This document shows positions 23,691 to 32,653 of a stretch of DNA of 64,000 nt, piece by piece. The DNA lies in assembly GCF_041346945.1 (NCBI RefSeq), contig NZ_CP166850.1, positions 2,728,001 to 2,792,000 on the forward strand, in the 5' to 3' direction. Position 1 is the stretch's first letter, and each line of letters begins with the position of its first letter. The position numbers and the translations under genes are program-made. The stretch comes from Amycolatopsis sp. cg9. Its GTDB lineage: Bacteria; Actinomycetota; Actinomycetes; Mycobacteriales; Pseudonocardiaceae. The notes below the pieces were generated by a model. The model was given only the letters and a program-made list of their open reading frames with translations. It was not told where the DNA came from and made no database searches.

Positions 23691-25918
23691 GCCAGGTCGA
23701 TCCGCGCCAGCTCGAGCCGCCGGTAGGCGCGCTCGCCGAGCGACCAGACGTCGAGGACGTCGCCGTCCAGCTCGGGGTACGCGATCACCAGCCGCGCGGG
23801 CTCGGCGCCGTCCTCGCGGTACACGATGTCGACCGGGATCCCGGCTTCGAGCTGCCAGCAGAGTTGCTGCTGCTTCGGCGTGAGCCGGCCCGCGTACCGG
23901 TCGCTCATCGCGCGGGCGAGCTGGCCGCGCAGCAGGGCCGGACCGCTCGCCGGGGCCGCCAGCAGCCGCTCGGCGTGGTCGACGGGATCGGGCCGGAGCT
24001 CGTCGGGGGCAGCGTCGCGCAGGACGGCCTTCGGTTCGGGCTGGTCGCGGGCGGGCAGCACGATGGTGCCGTCGGCGGCGTGGCGGGTCGGCGCGTAACC
24101 GGCTTCGCGCAGCGCTTCGAGCGTGCCCGCCGCGTCCACAGTGGACGTCAGCACGGTCGGCGCCACGGACCGCAGGCCGAGCTTGGCGAGCTTGCGGTGC
24201 GCGGCGAGTTCGGCCAGCACGGCGGGTTCCCCGACGACGACGCTCGCGACGTCGATCACCTGCGCTTCCCCGTGCCGCCGCGCGACGTCGTTGACCAGGT
24301 ACACCAACGGCTGTGGCAGTTCGCCCGCCGCGCTCGCGCCGAGGTCGGCGAGCAGCTCGGCGGCCGTCGCGCCCTGGTCGAACGCGCGCCGGACGGACGC
24401 GGGGGAGAACCGCCAGCTGGTCGCGGTGCCTTGGGATTCGCGGTCGGCGGCGCGGTCGAGCAGCGCGGCCAGCCGGGCGTCGGGCGAACCGGGCACGATC
24501 GCCGTCAGGTCGGTGCCGAACAACGCCGTCGTCCGCGCGCGGGCGACGAGTGCGTCGGTGACCTCGACGAGCTCGTCCTCGGACAGCAGCGCGCGCCCGA
24601 CGGCGGTGACCGCGCCGTGCGCGATGACGCCGAGCAGTTCACCCTCGGCGACCGCGGTCCCGACGTGCGCGGCGAAGTCGTCGGTCGGCAGCACCGGTGC
24701 GTGCCACTCGACGACGCTGGTCAGCTCGCCGGTGATCGCCGCACCGGGTTCGAGCCGCGCCAGCAGCCGCACGACCAGTCGCCGGACGAGCGCGTCGACG
24801 TCGGTTTCGTGCTCGAAGGGCGCCGGGTTCCACCAGGTCGTCAGCAGCAGGCGGTACAGCAGCGCCGGTGCGGGCCGGGCGAGGTCCGGGTCCGGCGCGA
24901 GCGTGGGCGGCGGCGCCTTCTGGCCGCGGCGCGGGGCCGGCGGCTCGTCGGCGAGCAGCAGCCCCGCCTGTGCCGCGAGGTCGATGGCCAGCTCGATCTC
25001 CGCCGGCGTCGCCCCGGTGTCCTTGGCGACCTTCTTGACCAGCCGGGCCCCGATCGTGCCGTCCTTGAGCAGCGGCAACGGCTCCGCGGCGGCCAGGTCG
25101 AGGATCGCCGAAACGCGGTCCAGCAACCGCAGCGCGGCGGCCGACGAAGTGGCCTCGGCCGCCTCGGTCCCGACGTGCGTGACCACGAATTCCGGCTCCG
25201 CGGGCGTGAACGGCAGCCGGTGGTCCGGACCACGCAGGGCGAGCGAGATCTCGACCGGCATGGCGGTACCGCCGTAGTAGGTGCCGAACAGGAACCCGTG
25301 GTCGAGCGCCCAGCCGAGCGGGGGCATGCCGTCGACCTCGGGGACGCCGTCGGCCATGTCCTGCAACACCTTCCGCGTCCGCTCGGGCGCGGTGGCGAAC
25401 AGTGCGCGGACGCGGTCGCGGTCGCGGTAGTGCCGGACGAGGTCCCCGGGCGGCACCCCGAGGTTGCGGGCCAGGCGCGCCCGCTGGATCGTGGTGAGGT
25501 CCGCGAGCAGGTCGGCGACCGGCTGACCGAGCCCTTCGGCGTGGAAGTTGTGGCGCTGCAGCACTTCCAGCAGGACGACGTGGTCGGCTTCCCGCCACAG
25601 CAGGGCGCGCTCGGCGAGTTCGTCCACAAAGGACTCCACGTTGGCGCCGGCGAGCAGCTCGGCGACGTCGCCGAGCGGCACCGGCCCCTGCCGGAGCGCG
25701 TTGCACAGCTGGACGGCCCGCAGCACCTGCGCCAGCGGCATGGACAACCCGAGCAGGGCCTGGTCGACGGATTCGGGCGACACGAGCCGCGCGACGACGA
25801 CGTCGAGCCGCCGCGGCCACGGCTCCGCCAGCACGTCCGGCCGGCGGGCCAGCACCTTCGCCAGCCCGTCCCGGTCCAGGCCCGCGAGCCTGCCGAGCAA
25901 TTCCTCGGCGGTGGTCAT
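23660..25918 (-). CDS. Helicase-associated (XPB/Ssl2-like N-terminal) protein
   Basis: 752 residues without helicase motifs. The protein starts with helical repeats (ELLGRLAGLDRDGLAKVLARRP, in part; SPESVDQALLGLSMPLAQVLRA) and has the helicase-associated domain (Helicase_C_3/XPB N-terminal type) around residues 480-620 (IDVASVVVGEPAVLAELAAHRK). The last 100 residues carry a WYL-like or XPB-like segment with IVYREDGAEPARLVIAYPE. The mycobacterial homologue, Rv0862c as I recall, sits beside an XPB-type helicase; here no such helicase is adjacent. Instead it lies 40 bases after mcrC on the same strand. Its 3' end overlaps that of the sortase gene by 31 bases. A role in DNA repair is likely by family only. 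Confidence 0.75.
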   Translation of the reverse strand: MTTAEELLGRLAGLDRDGLAKVLARRPDVLAEPWPRRLDVVVARLVSPESVDQALLGLSMPLAQVLRAVQLCNALRQGPVPLGDVAELLAGANVESFVDELAERALLWREADHVVLLEVLQRHNFHAEGLGQPVADLLADLTTIQRARLARNLGVPPGDLVRHYRDRDRVRALFATAPERTRKVLQDMADGVPEVDGMPPLGWALDHGFLFGTYYGGTAMPVEISLALRGPDHRLPFTPAEPEFVVTHVGTEAAEATSSAAALRLLDRVSAILDLAAAEPLPLLKDGTIGARLVKKVAKDTGATPAEIELAIDLAAQAGLLLADEPPAPRRGQKAPPPTLAPDPDLARPAPALLYRLLLTTWWNPAPFEHETDVDALVRRLVVRLLARLEPGAAITGELTSVVEWHAPVLPTDDFAAHVGTAVAEGELLGVIAHGAVTAVGRALLSEDELVEVTDALVARARTTALFGTDLTAIVPGSPDARLAALLDRAADRESQGTATSWRFSPASVRRAFDQGATAAELLADLGASAAGELPQPLVYLVNDVARRHGEAQVIDVASVVVGEPAVLAELAAHRKLAKLGLRSVAPTVLTSTVDAAGTLEALREAGYAPTRHAADGTIVLPARDQPEPKAVLRDAAPDELRPDPVDHAERLLAAPASGPALLRGQLARAMSDRYAGRLTPKQQQLCWQLEAGIPVDIVYREDGAEPARLVIAYPELDGDVLDVWSLGERAYRRLELARIDLAQTSTALSRA

Positions 25919-25958
25919 CGCTGTCCTCGAGTGGGTCGGTTACGGGGGCCGCTCGAGC

Positions 25959-27170
25959 CTACCCCGGTCCCGTGGTGCCGGGCTGGGGCCCGGGGGCGGC
26001 GGGCAGGTGATCGGCGATCCGGTCGGCGATCCGGTCGATCGACGCCAGCAACGCCTGCCGCGGCGCGGTCAGATCGAGCGAGTGGACGAAGAGTTCCACA
26101 CCGCCGTGCCGGACCTCGTAGATCGCGAGCGGCTCGGCACCCTTGGCGTACACCAGGTGCCCTTGGCGGAGGCCGAGAGCGGTGCAGTAGGCCAGCATCT
26201 GGAAGAGGTTGTCGTTGTTCCGCTTCCCCTTGTACTTGGCGTCGACGGCGGCCACCGGGCGCCCTCGGTGGTTCCACACCAGGTCGAGCTTGATCGTCAC
26301 CTGGTTGCCCGTGTCGAGGTGCGACCAATGAGGAGCGCTCGGCCAGCCCTCGACCCGGGAGCCGAGCGCGCCGGCGATCGACCTCGTCACGAAGTCTTCG
26401 AAGATGGTCTCCAGGTTGAACATGAAACCGTTGACGCTGAGCTCGCCGGGGGAGAGTTCGGGGGAACGGGCCTGCAGGATCACTTCGGCCAGCCCGAGCA
26501 CGGCGTGGTAGCGCTCGTTGAGGCGGTTGGCCGTCCACTTCGGCGGCTGCGCCCAGGGGCGCGGGAGCCGAACGCCTTCGAGTCTGCTCCGAAGCGCGTT
26601 CAGCCGTGCGGAGGACTCCTCGTCGACGCCGGGCACGGTCAGCATGTGCTCGATCGCAGCCAGGAGGATCCGGTTCTCGGCGATGTCCGGGGTGAAGTCG
26701 TCGTACTGGATCTCCATCGGCAACGGCTGGTCGAAGCGTCTCCGCAACTGGTCGGTGAGCCTGATCCGGCCACGCAGGGCAGTCGATGATTCGTCGCGTT
26801 GCCGATAACCGTGCAGCGGTCCGAGCCGCAAAGCCGCATCGGCTTGCCGCCACAGCATCTGGGCGATGGCCGGTACCACGCCCTCCGCGGTGCCGGTGGT
26901 GACCAGTTCGTCCAGCCAGCCGGCCGGGTTCCGGGCGTAGCCCGCCAAGAACAACAGCCGTGAGATCTTCATCTTGGGCATGACCCGGAACTCGAGATCG
27001 CCCACGCGGAAGGCGCCGACCCGGCCGCGCTTGCCCGCGACCGTCCACCAGCCGCTTTCCCTGCGCCGGGTCACGGTGACCAGCCCGGACGCCTCGAGCA
27101 GCGTCGCTTGGCGGTCGTCGAGCTCGACCGCCTCACCGCCACCGGTCTCGGTGAGGTCAATCGGTGACAT
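25959..27170 (-). CDS. McrC-like nuclease subunit of McrBC restriction system
   Basis: 403 residues. The N-terminal half is a McrC-type beta-rich domain that binds the McrB ring (GRVGAFRVGDLEFRVMPKM, ISRLLFLAGYA). The C-terminal half is a PD-(D/E)xK nuclease with IKLDLVWNHRGRPVAAVDAKYKGK: the motif residues are the Asp of KLDLV and the Asp-Ala-Lys of VDAKYK. It should cut DNA when the McrB NTPase translocates. The gene starts 14 bases inside the mcrB 3' end, so translation is coupled. The start ATG at 27170 fits the family. Together with mcrB and the DUF2075 gene it forms a probable type IV restriction operon. Confidence 0.88.
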   Translation of the reverse strand: MSPIDLTETGGGEAVELDDRQATLLEASGLVTVTRRRESGWWTVAGKRGRVGAFRVGDLEFRVMPKMKISRLLFLAGYARNPAGWLDELVTTGTAEGVVPAIAQMLWRQADAALRLGPLHGYRQRDESSTALRGRIRLTDQLRRRFDQPLPMEIQYDDFTPDIAENRILLAAIEHMLTVPGVDEESSARLNALRSRLEGVRLPRPWAQPPKWTANRLNERYHAVLGLAEVILQARSPELSPGELSVNGFMFNLETIFEDFVTRSIAGALGSRVEGWPSAPHWSHLDTGNQVTIKLDLVWNHRGRPVAAVDAKYKGKRNNDNLFQMLAYCTALGLRQGHLVYAKGAEPLAIYEVRHGGVELFVHSLDLTAPRQALLASIDRIADRIADHLPAAPGPQPGTTGPG

Positions 27171-29256
27171 CGTCCGGCAAATTCGCGCGAATGGCTGCCA
27201 GCCCGAAAGCGTCCAGGCTGTTTCCGCTGCCGTAGTGGTGCTCGGCGAGCAGCGGGAGGATCGATGCCTGCCACGCCCGATCGAGACCGTCCGGACGCCG
27301 GTAGATGCTTTCCCGCATCAGGAAAGAAGGCCCGACGGCGAGGTCGCGCTGGCGGATCATCCGGTTCAGCGCGTCGAGGACCTGGGGTGCGTCCCGGTTG
27401 AACTCGGCGCCTTCGATCCGGCCCAGCCAACGACCCAGCAAGCCGGCGGTCGGTGGCAGCGAGGGGTGCAACTCGGTGAAGACGAACCGCCGGCGGATCG
27501 CGGCGTCGACCTGGGCGATCGAGCGGTCGGTCGTGTTCATCGTGCCGATGACGAAGATGTTGGGGGGCAGCGTGAAGTCGGTCCGGTTCGAGTACAGCAG
27601 GCTGATCGCCTCGTCGCGGTACTCGAGCAGGAAGTACAGCTCGCCGAAGACCTTGGCCAGGTTCGCCCGGTTGATTTCGTCGATGATCAGGATGTGTGGT
27701 TCCGACGGGTTTTCGCGCGCCGCGTCGACGAGGTTCCGGAACGGGCCGCCGTGGAGGCCGAAGTCGACTTTCCCGTCCTCGCCCTGCTGTGGACGGAAGC
27801 CTTCGAAGAAGTCTTCGTACGTGTAGGAAGGGTGGAACTGCACCAGCTTGACCGCCGTGAGGTCGGCCAGCAGGTGCGCCAGTTTCTGCGCGAGGAAGGT
27901 CTTGCCGGTGCCCGGCGGCCCGTGGAAGATCAGTTGCTTGTACTCCCAGAGCAGGTCGGCCTGGCTCTGCAGCCACTCGTGGTCGACCAGGAGGCGTCCC
28001 GCCGCCTCCTCGGTGACGGTCGGGAAAGCCAGTTCGCGCTGCGGCTCGACAGCGGGGTCCTCGATCGTGACGCCCAGGTTCCGGAGCACCCGCTCGACGG
28101 TTCCCAGGTTGTCGGTCAGCTCGACGATGGCCGACTGGCTGCCGAGCTTCGCGCGGAGCTCCTGCGGCAGCTGGTCCACCGTGGGTGGCGCTTCGAGCGG
28201 GAACCACCGAGCGAAGCGGCGCAGGTTGGACCGGGTGCTCCCGGACAGGAAGCCGGCCGGGCCGTCGACGCGTCCGAAGTAGACGTGCTCGTGTTCGTCC
28301 CGCGTCAGGACGTAGTCGCCGACCTGGATCCGGTTGAGGAAGTCGTTGAACTCGGTGAAACGCTGCTTCTGCGCGTTGTAGGACAGGTGCTGGTAGTCCT
28401 GGTCGACCGCCTTCCGCAGGCGCTCCGCGGAAACGGGCAGCGCGAGCGGGCGGAGGTTCGACGGAAGCGATACGAAGCCTTCGTTCAGCCAACCGCCGAC
28501 GAGCTCTCGCTCTTCCGCCGAAGTTCCTTGGACCAACCAAGCCCGGCGCAGCGGCGCCGGCTCGGCCAGTGCGTCTTCGTCCAGCTGCTCCCGCAGCCAT
28601 CCGGCGGTGAGCCGGGCCCCGGGGGCGGCGTGCCCGAAGACGTCGAACTCCACCCCCTCGGCCTCCAAGCGCTTGCGCACGTCCATTCCGCGGTACCGGA
28701 CGGGCAGCATCCCTTCGGGCGGGAGCGAGCCGTCCACCTCGAGGATGCGATGGGTCCCCACCAACCCGGCCCGGGCCAGGAAGTGCCCGATGTGACGGGT
28801 GGACTGCCCGGTGATCTCCGAGAGGTCGTCGTAAGAACTCCAGAAGCCGGGGCTGACTTCGCCGACGAGCTTGATGATGGTGCGCTCCGAGCCACTGAGC
28901 TGCGCGACCGCTTCGTCGCGCTGCTTGCGCAACTCGCCGAGGCGGGTCTTCAGCTCCGCGAGCAGCTCGTCTTCGGAATGCGTCTCCAGCGCGATTTCGC
29001 CGGCGTCGGTCAAGGACCAGCCGCCGATCTTGCTCATCCAGCCGATCGTCGCCGCGTCGCCGGTGTGGTAGCCGAGGTGGACGCGCCAGCGGATTCGCCC
29101 TTCGCGGTCCTCTTCCCGCTCGTACGGTGACAGGCGATCGCCGACCCGCTCTTCGACCCGGTCGTACACCTGCCCCGGTTTGAGCGGGCCGTCGGCGTCC
29201 CGGAGGACTTCGAGGCTCGTCCGGAGGAGGGGCGCTATGCGTACGGTGTCGGCCAA
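27157..29256 (-). CDS. McrB-like AAA+ NTPase with Mrr_N and alkyltransferase-like domains
   Basis: 699 residues with an unusual front end. Residues 5-90 resemble the Mrr N-terminal winged helix (LKPGQVYDRVEER, GGWSLTDAGEIAL). Residues 92-120 are a coiled coil. Residues 130-205 match the MGMT/ATL fold: PGFWSSYDDLSEITG, IGHFLARAGLVGTHRIL, DGSLP and RKRLEAEGV; the reactive Cys of PCHRV is replaced (GTHRI), as in alkyltransferase-like proteins that bind but do not repair DNA. Residues 235-355 look like an EVE/PUA-type reader (VGDYVLTRD, VYFGRVDGP). Residues 420-680 are the McrB GTPase: Walker A GPPGTGKT (446-453), LIIDEINR (523-530) and MNTTDRS (573-579). It should recognise modified DNA and drive McrC. 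Confidence 0.85.
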   Translation of the reverse strand: MADTVRIAPLLRTSLEVLRDADGPLKPGQVYDRVEERVGDRLSPYEREEDREGRIRWRVHLGYHTGDAATIGWMSKIGGWSLTDAGEIALETHSEDELLAELKTRLGELRKQRDEAVAQLSGSERTIIKLVGEVSPGFWSSYDDLSEITGQSTRHIGHFLARAGLVGTHRILEVDGSLPPEGMLPVRYRGMDVRKRLEAEGVEFDVFGHAAPGARLTAGWLREQLDEDALAEPAPLRRAWLVQGTSAEERELVGGWLNEGFVSLPSNLRPLALPVSAERLRKAVDQDYQHLSYNAQKQRFTEFNDFLNRIQVGDYVLTRDEHEHVYFGRVDGPAGFLSGSTRSNLRRFARWFPLEAPPTVDQLPQELRAKLGSQSAIVELTDNLGTVERVLRNLGVTIEDPAVEPQRELAFPTVTEEAAGRLLVDHEWLQSQADLLWEYKQLIFHGPPGTGKTFLAQKLAHLLADLTAVKLVQFHPSYTYEDFFEGFRPQQGEDGKVDFGLHGGPFRNLVDAARENPSEPHILIIDEINRANLAKVFGELYFLLEYRDEAISLLYSNRTDFTLPPNIFVIGTMNTTDRSIAQVDAAIRRRFVFTELHPSLPPTAGLLGRWLGRIEGAEFNRDAPQVLDALNRMIRQRDLAVGPSFLMRESIYRRPDGLDRAWQASILPLLAEHHYGSGNSLDAFGLAAIRANLPDDVTD

Positions 29257-29292
29257 GGGTGCTCCAGTCGGCTGTGCATCGGGTCGGCGTCC

Positions 29293-31170
29293 CTAGGCCG
29301 TCATCGCTTCGAGGAACTCCTGGGTCTCCGGGTCGGTCGAGTAGACGCACGTTCCGCGCATGCCGCGGGTCAGCAACACCTTGTACGTGTGGGCGATGAG
29401 CGTCTTGAAGTAGAGGTCGTTCGCCTTCGCCTTCTTGACCTCGTCGTCGTGCGAGCTTTCGGCGTCGGCCACCCATTCGTCGCGCCGGCGCACGAAGTCG
29501 GGGCCGAAGATGACTCCCGACCAGTCGTATTCGAAGCCCTGCGCCGTGTAGACGCAGCCGACCTGGCCGAACCCGCGCGGGTCGGTCGCCCAGAAGTGCG
29601 AGGGCGGGACGCCGGGCACCGCTTTCTCCGGGCGCGCGTTCCACGGACGTTCCCACCCGGCGATGGTGACGTCCTTGGCCAGTTCGAGGCGGTCGCCCGT
29701 GCGGACCGGTTCCTTGCTCCAAGGCCAGCAGAAGCCGGCCGAGACGCGGGCGGTGCCGCCGTACTCGTTTCGCTGCCGGAGCAGCCAGTTCTCGAGCGAC
29801 TCGGGCGTCGCCGCGGTGGCCACCACCAGGTTCTGGTCCTTCGGCGTGGCGATCTTGCTCCAGGGCACGGGATCGAGACCGCCGAGGCCGAGGAGCCGGG
29901 CGACCCAGGCGTCGAACCGGGGCGACCCGCCGCACCGGAACTGGCTTTCGAGCCGGACCACCTCGCACTCGTAGCCGTTCGCCGTCGCCGCGGCCTCGAT
30001 CTCACGTCGCGAACCCATTTCCCCCGGCCGGACGGTCTGCTTCTCGTCGAGGAGGAAGACCGGCACCTTGGCCGCGGTGATGAGTTCGTCGATCTGTCTG
30101 CCTGCTTGCTCACGCACGTGCTTGGGGGTGTAGCGCTTCACGCTGGTTTCGCGGATGCGGTGCGCCTCGTCGCAGATGAGGGCGTCGAGTTCCCGAGCCG
30201 GAGCCGTCATGTAGTCGTTGAAGTACCGGAAGCCGCCCATCTTGCCGCCGGACCGCGAACCGCTGACCTTCCGGAGCGTGTTCGTGAACGAGCGCGAGCC
30301 GGTGGCGTGTTCGACGAGGTACCCGCGGCTGCTCAGGTCCTTCTTCAGCTTGAGGGCGATCGCGCTCTTCCCCGAACCCGGCCCGCCGAGCACGACCACC
30401 GCCTTGGGGGTTCCGGTGGCACGCGCGTGGTGGACGGCCCGGAGGACCTCCTGGTAGGCCACCTCCTGTTCGTCCAGGAGGACGAGGCTCTGGTTGACGG
30501 TCCTCGTTTCGACGTCGATCAAGAAGCCGGGATTGTGGTGGAGGCCCAGGAACTCGTCGCCCGCTTGCCGGGTCCTCGCCTGATCGTCGCCCGCTTTGAA
30601 GAGCGAACGCAAGTGGTACTGCAAGTCGGTACGGCGTTCCGGGGAAAACACGGCGACCAGGTCGGAATGGTCGTACCGATCGAACCAGGTGGCGTTGTCG
30701 ATGCCGTACACGTACGCGAAGCCGTGCACGCTCCGCGGGTTTTCGGCGAGCTTGGGTGCCGAAGTGAGCAGGTACTCGCAGTACTGCCGCACCTGGGCGG
30801 CGGGATGCAGGACCAAGGCGTTCCCGACGCGGATGAGCTCGTCGGTCTCCTGCTCCACATCGTCCGGCGAGGCCAGCTTGACCAGCATGTAACTGGGTTC
30901 TTCGGTGTGCGGGTTGTGTCCGCAGAGCACCAGGTCGACATGCTTCGGGCTCTTGCCGAGTCGCGGCTCGACGATGACGTCCAGAGAGCCCAAGGAGGCG
31001 TCTACGAGATCCGACAAAAGGTTCGGAAGACCGTTCGTCCACCGCCCGGGCTCCGGTTCGCGACCGCCGGAATCGCCGACGGTGTCCGAACCCTCCGCCA
31101 ATATCCGCTGGAGCCTGCCTGTCTTGGCGTCGGCCAGCAGTTCCCGGGCGGTGCGTCGGATGAGCGGCAT
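29293..31170 (-). CDS. DUF2075 DNA/RNA helicase-like protein, first gene of mcr operon
   Basis: 625 residues from the ATG at 31170; an ATG four codons upstream is possible. Residues 45-100 may be a nuclease-like domain (DVIVEPRLGKSPKHVDLVLCG, in part, then YMLVKLAS), with the D and K of a PD-(D/E)xK fold but a poor third motif. Residues 230-625 are DUF2075, a superfamily 1 helicase core: Walker A LGGPGSGKS (262-269), ALICDEAHR, LLDEKQTVRPGE, RLESQFRCG and VYTAQGFEYDWSGVI. Such proteins occur in defence gene clusters and in Schlafen-related groups. The stop is 36 bases before mcrB on the same strand. Confidence 0.82.
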   Translation of the reverse strand: MPLIRRTARELLADAKTGRLQRILAEGSDTVGDSGGREPEPGRWTNGLPNLLSDLVDASLGSLDVIVEPRLGKSPKHVDLVLCGHNPHTEEPSYMLVKLASPDDVEQETDELIRVGNALVLHPAAQVRQYCEYLLTSAPKLAENPRSVHGFAYVYGIDNATWFDRYDHSDLVAVFSPERRTDLQYHLRSLFKAGDDQARTRQAGDEFLGLHHNPGFLIDVETRTVNQSLVLLDEQEVAYQEVLRAVHHARATGTPKAVVVLGGPGSGKSAIALKLKKDLSSRGYLVEHATGSRSFTNTLRKVSGSRSGGKMGGFRYFNDYMTAPARELDALICDEAHRIRETSVKRYTPKHVREQAGRQIDELITAAKVPVFLLDEKQTVRPGEMGSRREIEAAATANGYECEVVRLESQFRCGGSPRFDAWVARLLGLGGLDPVPWSKIATPKDQNLVVATAATPESLENWLLRQRNEYGGTARVSAGFCWPWSKEPVRTGDRLELAKDVTIAGWERPWNARPEKAVPGVPPSHFWATDPRGFGQVGCVYTAQGFEYDWSGVIFGPDFVRRRDEWVADAESSHDDEVKKAKANDLYFKTLIAHTYKVLLTRGMRGTCVYSTDPETQEFLEAMTA

Positions 31171-31324
31171 TGTCCCCCACATGTGCACGCGTGATCTCAT
31201 GCGCGGGTGGGGACAGCGACGGAGTTTCCTCCGGTGTCCGTCGGGCCGCATTCGGCGTCGATATTAGTGGATCAGTACCGGTTCCCGTGGGCGTGTTCCG
31301 CATCCGGATTTCGGTAGCGTCGGG

Positions 31325-31879
31325 GTGGTGCCGAGACTGATCCACTTGAACGGGCCGTCCGGGATCGGGAAGTCCACGATCGCGCGGGCCTACGCCGAGC
31401 GGCATCCCGGGGTGCTGAACCTCGACACCGATCGGGTCGTCTGCCTCATCGGGGGTTGGCGGGAGACCTTCTTCGAGACCTTCCGGGCCGCGCAGCTGCT
31501 CACCCGGGCCATGGCGGAGACGCACCTGAAGACCGGGCACGACGTCGTCATGCCGCAGCTCGCCACGCGCGTCGTCGACGTCGAGGCCTTCGAGCGCGTC
31601 GCCGCGGACTGCGGGGCCGAGTACCGGGAAATCCTGCTCACCGCCGGCAAGCCCGTTGCCACGGAGCGGTTCGCCGCGCGGGCCGCCGGTGGGGATGCCG
31701 CGACCAAGGGTGTCGACGACGTCGTGAACTCGCGGGGTGGCACCGCGCTGGTCGAGCGGATCCACGACCAGCTCGCCGCCTACCTCCCGCAGCGGCCCGG
31801 GTGCGTCGTCGTCGCGACCGACGGGCGGGCGCCCGAGGAGACCTACGACGCCGTCGTCGCCCACCTGCGCGGGCGGTGA
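31325..31879 (+). CDS. P-loop AAA/kinase-like protein
   Basis: 184 residues. The Walker A motif LNGPSGIGKST lies at residues 8-18, and LNLDTDRVVCLIGGW follows where small-molecule kinases hold their substrate Asp. A Lys/Arg-rich lid occurs near residue 120 (ERFAARAAGGDAATKG). The layout resembles chloramphenicol phosphotransferase and related antibiotic or nucleoside kinases, annotated generally as AAA_33. The substrate cannot be told. Start is GTG at 31325 or the next codon. It is divergent from the mcr operon, with 154 bases between the starts, and three bases before a DUF3024 region. Confidence 0.72.
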   Translation: MVPRLIHLNGPSGIGKSTIARAYAERHPGVLNLDTDRVVCLIGGWRETFFETFRAAQLLTRAMAETHLKTGHDVVMPQLATRVVDVEAFERVAADCGAEYREILLTAGKPVATERFAARAAGGDAATKGVDDVVNSRGGTALVERIHDQLAAYLPQRPGCVVVATDGRAPEETYDAVVAHLRGR

Positions 31880-31902
31880 GGCGGTCCGGTTCACTGGTCG
31901 GC

Positions 31903-32205
31903 ATGGCGGGCATCCCGGAATTCGCGCTGCGGCAGATCGAGCGCTGGTGTGCCCGGCGCGTGCCCGAACACCTGCGGGACCAGCTGCGCGTCGAGTGCCG
32001 CACGCGGGGGCGGGCCGTCACCATCTTCGAGCTGCGGGCCGGGAGCGAGCAGAAGATCGCGCAGCTGCGCGTCGACGACTTCGGGATCTGGTCGGTGTTC
32101 TGGGCCGACCGGAACGGGCGCTGGCTGTCCCACCCGGACGCGCCCGTCGCCAGTACACCGCCGCCGTTGCTGGCCGAAATCGAACGGCGCTGCGAGCGGG
32201 ACTAG
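31903..32205 (+). CDS. DUF3024 family protein
   Basis: 100 residues. The pattern is typical of DUF3024: IERWCARRVPEHLRDQLRVEC, in part, at the front, RAVTIFELRAG in the middle, AQLRVDDFGIWSVFWADRNGR, in part, then LLAEIERRCERD at the end. These small actinobacterial proteins have no known role. The ATG at 31903 is chosen; there is no strong ribosome site, and a GTG at 31882 next to the previous stop is possible. The stop overlaps the convergent MazG-like gene by four bases. Confidence 0.72.
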   Translation: MAGIPEFALRQIERWCARRVPEHLRDQLRVECRTRGRAVTIFELRAGSEQKIAQLRVDDFGIWSVFWADRNGRWLSHPDAPVASTPPPLLAEIERRCERD

Positions 32206-32543
32206 GCGGGTGGCGGGAAGCGGACCTCGTTGCGGTCGATCTTCGCGTGCGCCGCGGCCGGCAGGTCGACGCCGAGGCGGTCCGCCAGCTGCAGCAGGTA
32301 CAGCGTGACGTCCGCGATCTCGTCGAGCACCTTCGCCTCCAGTTCCGCGTCTTCGCGCCACGCGTCGGACTCCTCCGGCGTCAGCCACTGGAACAGCGAG
32401 GTCAGTTCGCCCACCTCACCCGAGAGCGCCATCACGAGGTTTTTCGGGGTGTGGAACGGCTCCCAGGCGCGGGCCGCCGCGAAGCCGCGCAGGCGCTGGG
32501 TCACGTCGTCGAAGGTCACGCGGCGATTGTGCCCGGTCGTCAC
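32202..32543 (-). CDS. MazG-like nucleotide pyrophosphohydrolase
   Basis: 113 residues, the RS21-C6/dCTPase type of the all-alpha NTP pyrophosphatases. The metal-binding motif is complete: EVGELTSLFQWL with E-x2-E and later KVLDEIADVTLYLLQLAD with E-x2-D. The front has RGFAAARAWEPFHTPKNLVMALS, in part, a strong family signature. The enzyme hydrolyses a non-canonical or excess nucleotide to the monophosphate, cleaning the pool. Start is GTG at 32543; a GTG at 32519 is possible. Neither has a good ribosome site, and the gene may be leaderless. Confidence 0.85.
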   Translation of the reverse strand: MTTGHNRRVTFDDVTQRLRGFAAARAWEPFHTPKNLVMALSGEVGELTSLFQWLTPEESDAWREDAELEAKVLDEIADVTLYLLQLADRLGVDLPAAAHAKIDRNEVRFPPPA

Positions 32544-32653
32544 GGTGCGCTAACGGCCGTATGGCGGATTGTCGTTGACCGGTGAATCTCTCACTCAATA
32601 GGTTGCACTTCGTCGGGGATGCTTGCGGGGCCCAGGGCTGGGAAAGGAACGTC

